Positions 8,354-17,142 of a stretch of 64,000 nt of DNA are shown here, piece after piece. The stretch spans positions 62,001-126,000 of the forward strand of contig JBBRNP010000004.1 of NCBI GenBank assembly GCA_038230255.1. The letters run 5' to 3'. The position numbers and the translations under genes are program-made. Source of the DNA: AV40 sp038230255 (GTDB lineage Bacteria; Verrucomicrobiota; Verrucomicrobiia; Chthoniobacterales; UBA10450). Below the pieces are notes generated by a model. That model was not told where the DNA came from and did not search any database. It worked only from the letters and a program-made list of their open reading frames with translations. Positions within the stretch are counted from its first letter, which is position 1. Each line of letters begins with the position of its first letter.

Positions 8354-8874
8354 TGTTCGCGACAATCTATTTGCCCAATTTTTATCTGCAGGCCGCGATC
8401 CGGCACCATCCCAAATTACGCTCGCGAGCGGTGGCCTTAATCGATGCTTCGAAATCAAAAGTGTCGATCATTCAACTTAACGAGCTCGCCGAAAAAGCGG
8501 GCGTGGCAAAAGGGATGACTCCAAGTCAGGCCCTGGCGCGCTGTTTGCAGGTCGTAATCAGAACGCGTGAGCGAGCGCAGGAAAATGTGATCGACGACAT
8601 TTTATTGCAGCACGCGTTTATGCTTTCACCTTTTGTCGAAGCGACCGCGCCCGGTGTTTGCACTGTCCAATTCACCAATGATTGCGATCTTACCGCGAAA
8701 CTCTCACGGGTTGTTGCGAAACTTGCGCAATGCGAAATTCACGCTCACGCAGGGATCGCATCTTTGCCCGACACCAGTTTTTTAGCGGCGCATTTGGCCC
8801 GGCCGGTCTTACAAATCGACGAGCCAAAAGAATTTCTTGCGCCGTTACCGATCGAAACACTCGCAATCGCGTAA
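8353..8874 (+). CDS. imuB: Truncated ImuB-like Y-family polymerase homolog
   Basis: A 173-residue protein matching only the N-terminal part of ImuB, which is usually near 500 residues. It begins FATIYLPNFYLQAAIR, contains the helix pair around LAEKAGVAKGMTPSQALARC and ends at PLPIETLAIA. In full-length ImuB this is the junction before the helix-hairpin-helix, little-finger and C-terminal clamp/ImuA-binding parts, all of which are missing. The remaining 44 bp to the convergent aquaporin gene cannot encode them in any frame. ImuB is a non-catalytic hub joining the clamp to DnaE2, so the fragment would lack its docking sites. It is either a decayed gene or a compact derivative kept under LexA control. 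Confidence 0.7.
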   Translation: MFATIYLPNFYLQAAIRHHPKLRSRAVALIDASKSKVSIIQLNELAEKAGVAKGMTPSQALARCLQVVIRTRERAQENVIDDILLQHAFMLSPFVEATAPGVCTVQFTNDCDLTAKLSRVVAKLAQCEIHAHAGIASLPDTSFLAAHLARPVLQIDEPKEFLAPLPIETLAIA

Positions 8875-8918
8875 GATCGGCAATCATGGTGGATCGGCCA
8901 CTCCGCGGGACGATCCAC

Positions 8919-9581
8919 CTACACTGCGACGGGCTTACGTTCCATTAAAATGCTGTAAGCAAAACCGCCCAGCGCGCCGCCGACCAAGGGCCCGATCCAG
9001 TAAACGTAGTGATCGTGCCAAAACCACGAAGCCAAAGCTGGTCCAAAAACGCGGGCCGGATTCATTGCCGCACCGGTAAGCGGACCACCGAACAAGATAT
9101 CAAGCGTGATGGTTGCGCCGATGGCAAATCCAGCAACACCTGCGCTTCGGCTGCGTCCGTCCACTGCTGTTCCATGAATGACGAAAACCAGAAAGAACGT
9201 GAGAATCGCCTCGACCAAAATTCCCTGCATCGCAGTCAGATTAATGGCCAGCTGCGGCGTTCCGGTCACAACGACGTCTCGCCCAAAAAGCCCGAGACAA
9301 ATGAGGGCTGCTATAAAGCCGCCCAGAAGTTGTGCGCTCCAATAGAGCATCGCTTTGGGCAATGTCGTGTGACCGCCACAAAGCAGACCGAACGTGACTG
9401 CCGGATTGAAGTTGCCCCCTGAGATGTGCAGCGTGGCGCAAACAAAAGCCGCGATGGTGAGGCCGTGGGCGAGCGCAATACCAAGGACATCGTGTCCAGC
9501 CGTCTTAATCGCGCCGATGCCGACGAAGATGAGAGCGAATGTTCCGACAAATTCCGCGAGCCAGGGACGAAATTTTTCCAT
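8919..9581 (-). CDS. Aquaporin (MIP family channel)
   Basis: A 220-residue inner membrane channel with six hydrophobic segments and two pore loops. The two NPA boxes are at residues 59-61 (GGNFNPAVTF) and 174-176 (AAMNPARVFGPAL), the second followed by the conserved selectivity-filter Arg177. Length and the ARVFGPAL motif favour a water channel (AqpZ-like) over a glycerol facilitator, which usually has an Asp after the second NPA. It is the last gene of the long minus-strand run and converges on the truncated imuB. Family sure; substrate choice moderately sure. Confidence 0.93.
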   Translation of the reverse strand: MEKFRPWLAEFVGTFALIFVGIGAIKTAGHDVLGIALAHGLTIAAFVCATLHISGGNFNPAVTFGLLCGGHTTLPKAMLYWSAQLLGGFIAALICLGLFGRDVVVTGTPQLAINLTAMQGILVEAILTFFLVFVIHGTAVDGRSRSAGVAGFAIGATITLDILFGGPLTGAAMNPARVFGPALASWFWHDHYVYWIGPLVGGALGGFAYSILMERKPVAV

Positions 9582-9615
9582 GGCGCAATGAGATCAAATT
9601 GAACCGGAAGTGGCA

Positions 9616-9689
9616 AGTGACGAGTGACATGTGACGAGACAGAAAGATTGAGTGATTAGCTTGTCACTCGCCACTCGTCACACGTCACT
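9616..9689. repeat. Imperfect 23-bp inverted repeat of GTGAC/GTCAC words
   Basis: AGTGACGAGTGACATGTGAC begins at 9616, and the reverse complement of 9667-9689 begins AGTGACGTGTGACGAGTGGC. The 23-bp arms match at 19 positions and surround a 28-nt loop. Each arm is itself built of repeated GTGACG-like units. It occupies the gap between the TPR gene stop and the aquaporin start and could be a weak terminator or a mobile intergenic repeat. Confidence 0.6.
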
Positions 9690-9693
9690 TTTC

Positions 9694-12108
9694 TTATCCC
9701 CCGGCGTAGTTGGGATATCTCTCGCGCAGCTGCCGCACGACTTTGTCGGCTTCGGCGGTCTTTCCAGCGCGCTGATAAGCTGTCGCCGCTTTTTGTAACG
9801 CGCGCGGCGTGATTGCCGGATCGTCATAGAGCAAGGCAACGCCCATGTATGCCTTGCTCGCTTCATCAAAATGGCCGCGTTCGAATTGAACATCGCCCAG
9901 GAGCAGGCGCGCCTGCGCGTTCACCTGTCCCTCCGGTTGCAGGACCATGATTTGCTCGGCGATCTTCTGGGCGTCGTCTGGTTTGTGAGCTGCGATCTTC
10001 ACCTCGCCAAGCTTCAGAAGCACCTTCGCCTTTCCTGCAGGATCGGTCGCGACCTGCAAATATTTGCCGAGCGCATTTTCTGATTCTTCAAACTTTTGTT
10101 GTTTGGCTGCGGCATCGCCGAGATAAAACCAGAAATCCGGTTTGACCGGGGGATTGTCGATCTTACCCAGCACGCCAAGGTATTTCTCAGCGGCTGCGTA
10201 GTTTTTGTCGTTGTAATATCCAATCCCGAGCCACTCCAGAATTTCGGCGGGGATCGTGCCGGGAGCATTGGCCGCGAGAAAACCATCGATTTCTCGCGTC
10301 ACAGCCGCGCGATCATGCAGGCCGAAATGCGACGAAATGATGCGAATCGTCGCCTGAACGTAATAGTGATCTTTATCGAGCTGACGCGCGGCGTTAAGGG
10401 ATGTGAGCGCGGTCTTGTAATCTTTCATCTCAAACGCGGACTTCCCGATGTAATAGTGCGCCATCGACGCGGCCGGGCTTTTCGGAAATTCCTTCAGTAA
10501 CTGACGAAACGTGTCGCTCATTCCCTTTGGATTTTGCTGCTGTCCAAGAATGAGCGCTTTGTGCTGCAACGCTTCCTCGCGATCACGCGCTCCCGGATAT
10601 TTCGTCAACACCGCATTCCAATCGGAAAGAGCGGCGTCGTAGTTCTTGTCGCTCTCGTAGGTTTCAGCACGACGCGCAAAAGCTCCGGGCGCGAGCGGGC
10701 TGTCAGGAAACGCTTGAACAAAAAATCCAAATGCCTCGATGATTCCGGCCACATCTTTCATTTGCAGATAACAGGATCCGAGCTGATACGCGGCCTCGGC
10801 GCGCAGTTTCGGTGCAAGCCGCGAAGCGCGCAGTTCGGAAAAAATCGGGGCGGCGCGGGGGTAATTCTGCTGTTTGTAAAGCGCCTCTGCCTTGAACAAT
10901 TTCGCCTGATCAGCGCGTTCGGCGGACGGATTGGTGGCAAGGAATTGATCGACTTCGGGCGGGAGCGTCGAGGGATCCGAGTTATAAATGTTGATCAGGC
11001 GTTCAAACGCGGCCTCTTTGGCTTCTTCGCGACTTGGATATTTGTCGATAATTTCGCGGTAAAGCGCTTCGGCTTCCTTGGCGTGACCGGCTTGGCGGTG
11101 ACTGTTTGCCGCGAGCAACATTACCTCCGCGCGCATCTCTTCCGGAAGCTGCTGTTGCGTCTTTTTGTAATCGCTCAAGAGCTGCGCGAACTGGCCGGTT
11201 TGAAATTGCAGCCGCACAATGCCGAGCTGTGCCAGTGACCGCCAGCGGCCGGCTTCGGATAACGAGCGGCCCTTTTGCAATAGCGCCATCGCCTTGTCAG
11301 CCATTCCCTTGTCGATCTTCCCTTTGTCAGATTGGATGAGATCCAATGCGATCAGACCGGCGCGGACAGTTACTTCGGCTTTCAACGCTGGTTTTTGCGT
11401 TTCATTGGAAAGCGCCTCGTATTGTTTCAACGCGTCTGTTTTTCGTCCTCGCGCGAGCGCGATGCGGCCGGCGCTTTCGCGCGCATCTTCGCGATACGGA
11501 TTCGGATTTTTCGCTTCCGCGACCTGCTGGTAAATGTCGCAAGCTTCGTCCTTGTGATCGAGCGCTTCGAGACAGCGCGCCTCGAAGTAATGGGCGGAAA
11601 GGGCTACTGCGGCGTCCTTTGATTTCGTGACCGAGCGATGAAAAAGCGGAAGCGCTGCCGCATAATCTTTTTGAGTGAACGCCATCTCGGCCAAGGCGTA
11701 TGCGGCAGGACCGGCGAACTCACTTTCGCCGTAATCGTTCAGCACTTTTTGAAAGTTCGTCCGCGCGGTGGACGATTTGTTGAGGTTGCGATAGCACTCG
11801 CCTAGCGAAAAATAAGCGTTCGGGCGCCCGGACGCTCCCGGATAATCGTCCAAGTATTTTTGATATTCCGGAATGGCGAGATCGTAGAGTTTTCGTGTGA
11901 ACAGCGCGTTGGCGTACTCGAGCTGGCGCTTTTCGGGCTGTTCCGTTTCCGCCGCAGGAGGTGGTTGCGGAGTTTCGTCAGCCGGCAACGCGCGCGTCAC
12001 TGGTGGTGGCCGCGGCACACCGGGAGGCGGTTGAGCAAGAGCGAGATCGACCAGCCAAAACAGCATCGCCAGTCCGAGAAGACCGGCCGCGCCGCGCGCA
12101 CCTTTCAT
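9694..12108 (-). CDS. Exported multi-TPR protein coupled to ExbB/ExbD
   Basis: An 804-residue protein built almost wholly of tetratricopeptide repeats of the YbgF/BamD type (for example DLAIPEYQKYLDDYPGASGR and AYFSLGECYRNL). The ATG at 12108 is chosen because it overlaps the exbD stop by 4 bp (ATGA) and starts a signal peptide (MKGARGAAGLLGLAMLFWLV, ending ALAQ). The longer frame from 12153 would add a charged 15-residue leader. A Pro-rich segment follows the signal. Repeats run from about residue 60 to the end. Translation coupling to exbD suggests a periplasmic scaffold working with the proton channel, comparable to YbgF/CpoB beside TolQR, but far longer. Exact role unknown. Confidence 0.85.
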   Translation of the reverse strand: MKGARGAAGLLGLAMLFWLVDLALAQPPPGVPRPPPVTRALPADETPQPPPAAETEQPEKRQLEYANALFTRKLYDLAIPEYQKYLDDYPGASGRPNAYFSLGECYRNLNKSSTARTNFQKVLNDYGESEFAGPAAYALAEMAFTQKDYAAALPLFHRSVTKSKDAAVALSAHYFEARCLEALDHKDEACDIYQQVAEAKNPNPYREDARESAGRIALARGRKTDALKQYEALSNETQKPALKAEVTVRAGLIALDLIQSDKGKIDKGMADKAMALLQKGRSLSEAGRWRSLAQLGIVRLQFQTGQFAQLLSDYKKTQQQLPEEMRAEVMLLAANSHRQAGHAKEAEALYREIIDKYPSREEAKEAAFERLINIYNSDPSTLPPEVDQFLATNPSAERADQAKLFKAEALYKQQNYPRAAPIFSELRASRLAPKLRAEAAYQLGSCYLQMKDVAGIIEAFGFFVQAFPDSPLAPGAFARRAETYESDKNYDAALSDWNAVLTKYPGARDREEALQHKALILGQQQNPKGMSDTFRQLLKEFPKSPAASMAHYYIGKSAFEMKDYKTALTSLNAARQLDKDHYYVQATIRIISSHFGLHDRAAVTREIDGFLAANAPGTIPAEILEWLGIGYYNDKNYAAAEKYLGVLGKIDNPPVKPDFWFYLGDAAAKQQKFEESENALGKYLQVATDPAGKAKVLLKLGEVKIAAHKPDDAQKIAEQIMVLQPEGQVNAQARLLLGDVQFERGHFDEASKAYMGVALLYDDPAITPRALQKAATAYQRAGKTAEADKVVRQLRERYPNYAGG

Positions 12109-12512
12109 TTTGCGGTCGCGAAGGCGACGTTCGAGATTCCTGCTTCGGTGCAAATGTTGAGGACCCCGATGATATTCTTATAAGCGCCCGCTTCGTCGCC
12201 CCGAATGATCACTGCCTGTTCGGAATTCAGGCTGACCAGGCTCTTGAGGAGGTCGGTCAGCTCCGCGCCGGTGAGCGTTCGTCGATTTACAACGACGTTG
12301 CCGTCGGCTCGGACATTGACGACCACATCGCCGATCGGAGCGCTCTTTTCTTTCGCGGACGACGCTTTGGGCACTTTGACGTCGAGCTCGTTTTCGTTTC
12401 GGGCCGCGTTCCAGGTCAGAAGAAAGAAAATCAGGAGGAGCAGCAGCACGTCGACCAGCGGCGCGAGTTGAATGCCGGGATGATGCAACGGCGCGTGGCT
12501 ACGCAGGTTCAT
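12105..12512 (-). CDS. exbD: ExbD/TolR family proton-channel subunit
   Basis: A 135-residue protein with one N-terminal transmembrane helix (residues ~16-34) carrying the family aspartate (LAPLVDVLLLLLIFFLLT). A periplasmic domain ends in the typical AGAYKNIIGVLNICTEAGI region (residues ~105-128). With ExbB it forms a channel that turns proton flow into mechanical work on TonB or Tol proteins. It lies 36 bp after exbB and overlaps the TPR gene by 4 bp, so the three genes look like one unit. ExbD and TolR cannot be told apart from sequence; no TonB or TolA is seen nearby. Confidence 0.92.
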   Translation of the reverse strand: MNLRSHAPLHHPGIQLAPLVDVLLLLLIFFLLTWNAARNENELDVKVPKASSAKEKSAPIGDVVVNVRADGNVVVNRRTLTGAELTDLLKSLVSLNSEQAVIIRGDEAGAYKNIIGVLNICTEAGISNVAFATAK

Positions 12513-12548
12513 GCAGGAAAGATGTCGATCTTGCGGGGAAAAGTCCGG

Positions 12549-13364
12549 TTATAGTTCGTCCTCAATCATGACCGGAGTGCGCTCACGCTCAGTGCGTTGT
12601 TTGTCGTACCCCAGTGAGAGCAAAGCGAGCACGTGAGTGGACGCCGATTCCAACTCGGAGATAAGCTTTTGCGCTTTACCGCGAAAAAACGCGTAAGCCA
12701 TCATCGCCGGAATTCCTATCGCGAGTCCGGCGCAGGTATTGACCAACGCTTCGCTGATTCCTTTCGACAATAAAACGTAGCGCGCTGTGCCCAGATCCGC
12801 GCCGAGCGCGCCGAACGAGCGAATGATCCCAAGAACTGTTCCGAGCAATCCGAGCAGCGGCGCGATCATTCCAATGTCGGCCAGATAAGTTACGCGGTTG
12901 TTCAGACTCGAAGCCACTCGAGTCCCTTCGGTCTCTGCAATCTCGCGCACCTGCGCGAGATCGGCGTTTGGGTTTTTAGTGATGAAATCGAGCATCTTCT
13001 GCACGACCCTGGCGATCGCTTCGCCGTGGCGATTCGATACTGCAAGCAGCCCAAGATAATCGCGTTTACGCAACAGTGCGTCGGCGGTGGCCATGTAACC
13101 ACTCGACACAACCGCGCCGCGGCGAATCGTCATTAGGTAAACAATGACGAGCATGACAAAGAAGACTGAGAGCGCGAGAAGCACGAGCATCACCGGCCCC
13201 GCGCCCATGAGCGCTTCCAGGATCGTCTTGGAATGAATGTCAGGGACCAATGAGGGTGTTGCAGCAGGTGCCGCCACCCCAGCCGGCGTGGCGCTGGTCG
13301 TTACCTGTTGTGCAAACAATGGAGTTCCAATCGCGGCAGCGATCAGCGAGAGAAAAAGCTTCAT
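12549..13364 (-). CDS. exbB: ExbB/TolQ/MotA family proton channel, with signal peptide
   Basis: A 271-residue inner membrane protein. ATG 13364 is preferred over 13394 because it begins a cleavable signal peptide (MKLFLSLIAAAIG, then LFAQQ), a form of ExbB with an added N-terminal secretory extension and an Ala/Pro linker. Three transmembrane segments follow: residues ~50-75, and the MotA_ExbB pair around IGMIAPLLGLLGTVLGIIRS and EALVNTCAGLAIGIPAMMAY. It forms the pentameric stator for ExbD. The 36-bp gap to exbD contains an exact TGTCGATCTT copy (12523-12532). Confidence 0.93.
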   Translation of the reverse strand: MKLFLSLIAAAIGTPLFAQQVTTSATPAGVAAPAATPSLVPDIHSKTILEALMGAGPVMLVLLALSVFFVMLVIVYLMTIRRGAVVSSGYMATADALLRKRDYLGLLAVSNRHGEAIARVVQKMLDFITKNPNADLAQVREIAETEGTRVASSLNNRVTYLADIGMIAPLLGLLGTVLGIIRSFGALGADLGTARYVLLSKGISEALVNTCAGLAIGIPAMMAYAFFRGKAQKLISELESASTHVLALLSLGYDKQRTERERTPVMIEDEL

Positions 13365-13451
13365 GCCAAAAGTGTTATAAATCATAGACGCCACCGTGCG
13401 GTATGCAAATAGACGGCCATGGGTTAAACCTTGTTCAAATACGGGAGTTGC

Positions 13452-15422
13452 TCAGGCAAATCGGTCTCCTTCGATCCAGCGGCGGATACGGAAAATGTGT
13501 GCCGGCTGAATCTCGGGGTCGAGCTCTACATAATTGCGGCGGCCGTGCCAAATGTATCGCGCTTCGCTCAAAAGATCGTGCACCTGATAAGCGTCACCCT
13601 CCATCGAACCAAACTGATCAATCGGAACATCAATAAACGAATGTTGTTTGCGATGCGGGTCGAGATTGACCACAACCAAAATGATGTTGTCGCGAGCCGC
13701 GGTCATTTTTCCGTAACAAATAATCGCATCGTTGTCGGTGTCATAGAAACGCAGGTTCTCATAGAAACGGAGAGCGCGATTTGTCCGCCGGATTTCGTTC
13801 AAGCGCGTGATCCAATCTTTGATGTTTCCGGGCGCATCCCAATCCCGCTCTTTCAATTGGTACTTTTCCGAATCGAGATATTCCTCGCGCCCCGGCAGCG
13901 CTTCGTTCTCGCAAAGTTCGTATCCGCTGTAGATCCCGTAAACTGGTGAGAGCGTCGCGGCCAGCACCGCGCGAATGATGAAAGCCGGGCGGCCGCCTTC
14001 CTGTAAAGAAGGCGGCAAAATGTCGGGCGTGTTCGGCCACAAGTTTCCCCGAAAATATTCGCGCATCTCGGTCTGCGTTAGCTCGGTCAAATACTCCGTC
14101 AGCTCCTGTTTCGTGTTTCGCCACGTGAAATAGGTATAACTTTGGCTGAATCCGGCCTTGGCCAGCTCCTTCATCATCTTCGGTCGGGTGAACGCCTCGG
14201 CGAGAAAGATGGTGTCCGGATATTTTTCGCGAACGCGCGTAATCAAGTATTCCCAAAACGCGACTGGTTTGGTGTGCGGATTATCGACCCGAAATGTGCG
14301 CACACCGTGGTCGGCCCAAAAGATCACGATGCTCACCATTTCCGCCCAAAGCTCGGCCCATTTCTCGCAGCGAAAGTTCAGCGGGAAAATATCTTCGTAT
14401 TTTTTTGGGGGATTCTCGGCGAATTTGATCGAGCCGTCGGGCCGCTGATAAAACCAATCGGGATGTTCGCGGACATAGGGATGATCCGGCGAACAATTGA
14501 TCGCGAAATCGAGCGCAATCTCCATTCCGCGTTTTCGCACTTCGCTTTGCAGCCAGTCAAAGTCCTCCAGCGAACCGAGTGCGGGCTCGACCGCCTTGTG
14601 ACCGCCGGCCTCACTCCCAATCGCCCACGGCACCCCAGGATCGCCCGGTTCAGCGGTCACAGAATTGTTTCGCCCTTTGCGATTCGTATGACCGATCGGA
14701 TGAATCGGCGGGAAATAAATTACGTTGAAGCCCATTGCTCGCGCGTCATCCACCCGCGGCAGGCAATCACGAAATCTCGATCCAATATCGCCGTCGCCCT
14801 CGGCCGAGCGCGGGAAAAATTCGTACCACGCCGCGATTTGCGCTTCCCTGCGCTCGACAATCACCCGCGGTGGCGGCATGTATTGTGTCGCCCAGGAACG
14901 GTCAGGATAAGTCGCCATCAACACTTCGAGCTCGCCTGAATGGACAAAGTTATTGATCTGCTCGTTGTCCGCGGTGCGAACGCATTCCGACAATTCGAAT
15001 AGTCGCGCCGAATCATCCGCGACATGCGCGCGTTTCCCGGCTGCTTCGATCAAGGCTGCGCCTTCGAGCGCTTCGGCCATGAGATCGGGAATTCCCGCTT
15101 CGAATTTTTTCGTAAACTCGTCGCGCCAGCTCCGAAAACTGTCGGTCCAGGCTTCAACCGTGTACTCGTAAACACCAACCTCATTCAGCGAACAAATCCC
15201 GCGCCAACGATCGTTGTCGACCAGCGACATCGCCGTTTCATGCCAGCGAGCTTCACCGACAAGCCGCCATTTCAAAGCGGCCGCCACGACGTCGTGACCG
15301 TCTTTAAACACATCGGCTTCGACGGCAAGATCGTCTTCAACGATGCGTTTGACCGGGTAACGTCCGCCGTCAATCAACGGCCGAATGTTCTCGATAACCG
15401 CGCTGGGAAAGGCCCGAGCCAT
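13452..15422 (-). CDS. glgE: Alpha-1,4-glucan:maltose-1-phosphate maltosyltransferase (GH13)
   Basis: A 656-residue GlgE of normal size. An N-terminal beta-sandwich and helical insert (residues 1-190) precede the GH13 barrel. Signatures are YFPPIHPIGHTNRKG (residues 236-250), ALDFAINCSPDHPY (303-316), nucleophile Asp380 in FRVDNPHTKP and acid/base Glu409 in FLAEAF. GlgE extends alpha-1,4-glucans from maltose 1-phosphate, the last step of the trehalose/TreS-Pep2 or GlgC-GlgM routes to glycogen-like polymers. Its partners are not in this window. The C-terminal beta domain (from about residue 560) is intact. The 69-bp gap after its neighbour carries an inverted copy of the TGTCGATCTT word. Confidence 0.95.
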   Translation of the reverse strand: MARAFPSAVIENIRPLIDGGRYPVKRIVEDDLAVEADVFKDGHDVVAAALKWRLVGEARWHETAMSLVDNDRWRGICSLNEVGVYEYTVEAWTDSFRSWRDEFTKKFEAGIPDLMAEALEGAALIEAAGKRAHVADDSARLFELSECVRTADNEQINNFVHSGELEVLMATYPDRSWATQYMPPPRVIVERREAQIAAWYEFFPRSAEGDGDIGSRFRDCLPRVDDARAMGFNVIYFPPIHPIGHTNRKGRNNSVTAEPGDPGVPWAIGSEAGGHKAVEPALGSLEDFDWLQSEVRKRGMEIALDFAINCSPDHPYVREHPDWFYQRPDGSIKFAENPPKKYEDIFPLNFRCEKWAELWAEMVSIVIFWADHGVRTFRVDNPHTKPVAFWEYLITRVREKYPDTIFLAEAFTRPKMMKELAKAGFSQSYTYFTWRNTKQELTEYLTELTQTEMREYFRGNLWPNTPDILPPSLQEGGRPAFIIRAVLAATLSPVYGIYSGYELCENEALPGREEYLDSEKYQLKERDWDAPGNIKDWITRLNEIRRTNRALRFYENLRFYDTDNDAIICYGKMTAARDNIILVVVNLDPHRKQHSFIDVPIDQFGSMEGDAYQVHDLLSEARYIWHGRRNYVELDPEIQPAHIFRIRRWIEGDRFA

Positions 15423-15491
15423 GGGCCTTCAATCAACAGAAATTAAACGGATGCGAAAGAAGAAATCGCGCAGCGCAAGATCGACAACGGA

Positions 15492-16142
15492 TCAGGCGGC
15501 GAAATAAAATGCGCACTCGTAGAGGCCGCTGGTGCGCGTTTCCTCGCGCCGCACGCTCGTTCCAAGAACCGCTCCAAACAAATCCTGCTCAAGCCGGCCA
15601 ATGATCGGATATTTCTCGATCAAATTAAAAATCGGCGAATGACATTCCAAAATCTGCGGACCCTCTTTTTCGGAAGGAAGAAACTGGGACATGTACCCTT
15701 CGCCATCGCGCACTTTGACCAGCCATTTCGCGCGGTCGCCCACGTTCTCGCCTTTCACCTTTGCCTTCAATGCCGCGGTGCGCTTTTCGAAAACATTGTA
15801 AAGAAGTTTTTCCGGCGCGTTCGCTCCGTAAATGTCGCTAATAGATTTAAGCAGCTCGAGCGTGAACTCGTTGCTGTCGCTCGGGAAAAGGTCGTGGCTC
15901 CGCCGGGTCAGCCGATAAACCATTTCCGGCCTTCCCATCTTTTGCGGGCGGCGCCAGGTGTCGAGATAACCGTCCCGCTGGAGAGTGAGGCAATGCTGCT
16001 TGATCCCCATGTAACTCATTCCCATTTTATCAACCAATTCGTTCACTGACATGCCTTTGGTGCGTTTGAGGGAGTTAAGAATTTCAAGCCGCTGAGTGCG
16101 GCCGATCTCGGCGAGCAATCGCTGGTTCATCGGTGCTATCAC
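15492..16142 (-). CDS. Winged-helix transcriptional regulator, SufR/ArsR-like
   Basis: A 216-residue cytoplasmic regulator. The N-terminal winged helix spans residues ~12-75: RLEILNSLKRTKGMSVNELV, then MGIKQHCLTLQRDGYLD and the wing GRPEMVYRLTRRS. The length and C-terminal pattern (ECHSPIFNLIEKYPI ... LYECAFYF) follow the SufR-type DeoR/ArsR proteins whose C-terminal cysteines bind an Fe-S cluster. Here the first two cluster positions look substituted (HSPIF in place of HCPLF, and no Cys after YPI), so cluster binding is doubtful. It lies between glgE and ygfZ; ygfZ is itself linked to Fe-S cluster assembly, which is suggestive but not proof of a shared role. An alternative start is at 16130. 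Confidence 0.8.
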   Translation of the reverse strand: MIAPMNQRLLAEIGRTQRLEILNSLKRTKGMSVNELVDKMGMSYMGIKQHCLTLQRDGYLDTWRRPQKMGRPEMVYRLTRRSHDLFPSDSNEFTLELLKSISDIYGANAPEKLLYNVFEKRTAALKAKVKGENVGDRAKWLVKVRDGEGYMSQFLPSEKEGPQILECHSPIFNLIEKYPIIGRLEQDLFGAVLGTSVRREETRTSGLYECAFYFAA

Positions 16143-16221
16143 AATATTGCGTCGACTTTACACGTCTCGATCTTCAAAAGGCAATACCTAAAAATCGCGC
16201 AACCTCCCGAGGCAAAAGAGA

Positions 16222-17124
16222 TTATGTCGACAATGATGGAAGGTCGACAACCTCTGCCGGAACAGCAGAACGTTCCTCCGACGTCGCTTCGACCCTGGAT
16301 CCAACCGAATTAAACCCGCGCTTTACGTAGGCCAACGCAATTTCTCGCTCCCCGCTCCGCGTCGCGCTCGTGATCCAGCCGATTTCTTTTCCTTCGGCCC
16401 CGGTCAAGCGCATGCCCGAGATCAGCGGAATATTTTTCACCGAAACCAATCCACATAATTGCTTGTTTCGTTGTCCCGACATTTTCATACGCGAAATCGT
16501 CTCCTGACCGATGTAGCAACCTTTGTCATAATCGATGCAGCGCTGCTCAAGGTTGGCTTCAACCGGAATAATCTCACCGGTCAATTCGCGTCCCCACCGT
16601 GGAATTCCTTGTTCGATTCGGAAAACTTCCGCGCAATTTTCATCGCAGAGCTCAAACTCTTTCGATAGTTCGGCCGCGAGCTGGCCATGTTGAGCCGCTT
16701 CGGTCCAAATATCGTGACCCGGTCGGCCGAAGCGATCCGTCGAGACGATGCGGGCCGGAACCGAAAAGTTCGGTGGGGATCCGCTAATCACATGAAAGAT
16801 CGACCATCGCCCGATCACGTCTTCGATCAGCACATCGTCAGCGATGACGTAGCGCTCAAGTCGCGCTTGAAGAGTTGATTGAAGCGCCGGATCGGCATCA
16901 AGCAGGAAAGACTCCGCGTGCGAGTGCACAAAGAGATGGGCCTCCATCTTTCCTTTTGCGTTCAAGACGCACGCTTCGACGGTGTTCGCCTCCGTCGCCT
17001 TCCGAATATCGTTTGTCAGTTGCCCGTTAAGGAAACGCAAACGATCGCTGCCACTGACACGCAGCTTTACGCGCGCGGAAAGATCGAACAATGCGCGGTC
17101 GAGCGAGCGAAGTTGCGCCGTCAT
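16222..17124 (-). CDS. ygfZ: Folate-binding YgfZ/IbaG-type Fe-S maintenance protein
   Basis: A 300-residue protein of the GcvT-like family. The diagnostic motif KGCYIGQE is at residues 201-208, with the preceding LEQRCIDYDKG and a folate-pocket-like region SGSDRLRFLNGQLTNDI (residues 24-40). YgfZ uses tetrahydrofolate to help assemble or repair Fe-S clusters in enzymes such as MiaB. The protein is slightly shorter than the E. coli protein (about 326). It lies 18 bp downstream of the beta-hydroxyacid dehydrogenase gene in the same run. Confidence 0.92.
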   Translation of the reverse strand: MTAQLRSLDRALFDLSARVKLRVSGSDRLRFLNGQLTNDIRKATEANTVEACVLNAKGKMEAHLFVHSHAESFLLDADPALQSTLQARLERYVIADDVLIEDVIGRWSIFHVISGSPPNFSVPARIVSTDRFGRPGHDIWTEAAQHGQLAAELSKEFELCDENCAEVFRIEQGIPRWGRELTGEIIPVEANLEQRCIDYDKGCYIGQETISRMKMSGQRNKQLCGLVSVKNIPLISGMRLTGAEGKEIGWITSATRSGEREIALAYVKRGFNSVGSRVEATSEERSAVPAEVVDLPSLST

Positions 17125-17142
17125 TCCCTGGCGCAGTTAATT

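Noticed and set aside
10534..11238. 234-codon open frame on the plus strand
   Set aside because: Antisense to the TPR protein gene; the Phe/Arg-rich composition is that of a reversed TPR coding strand.
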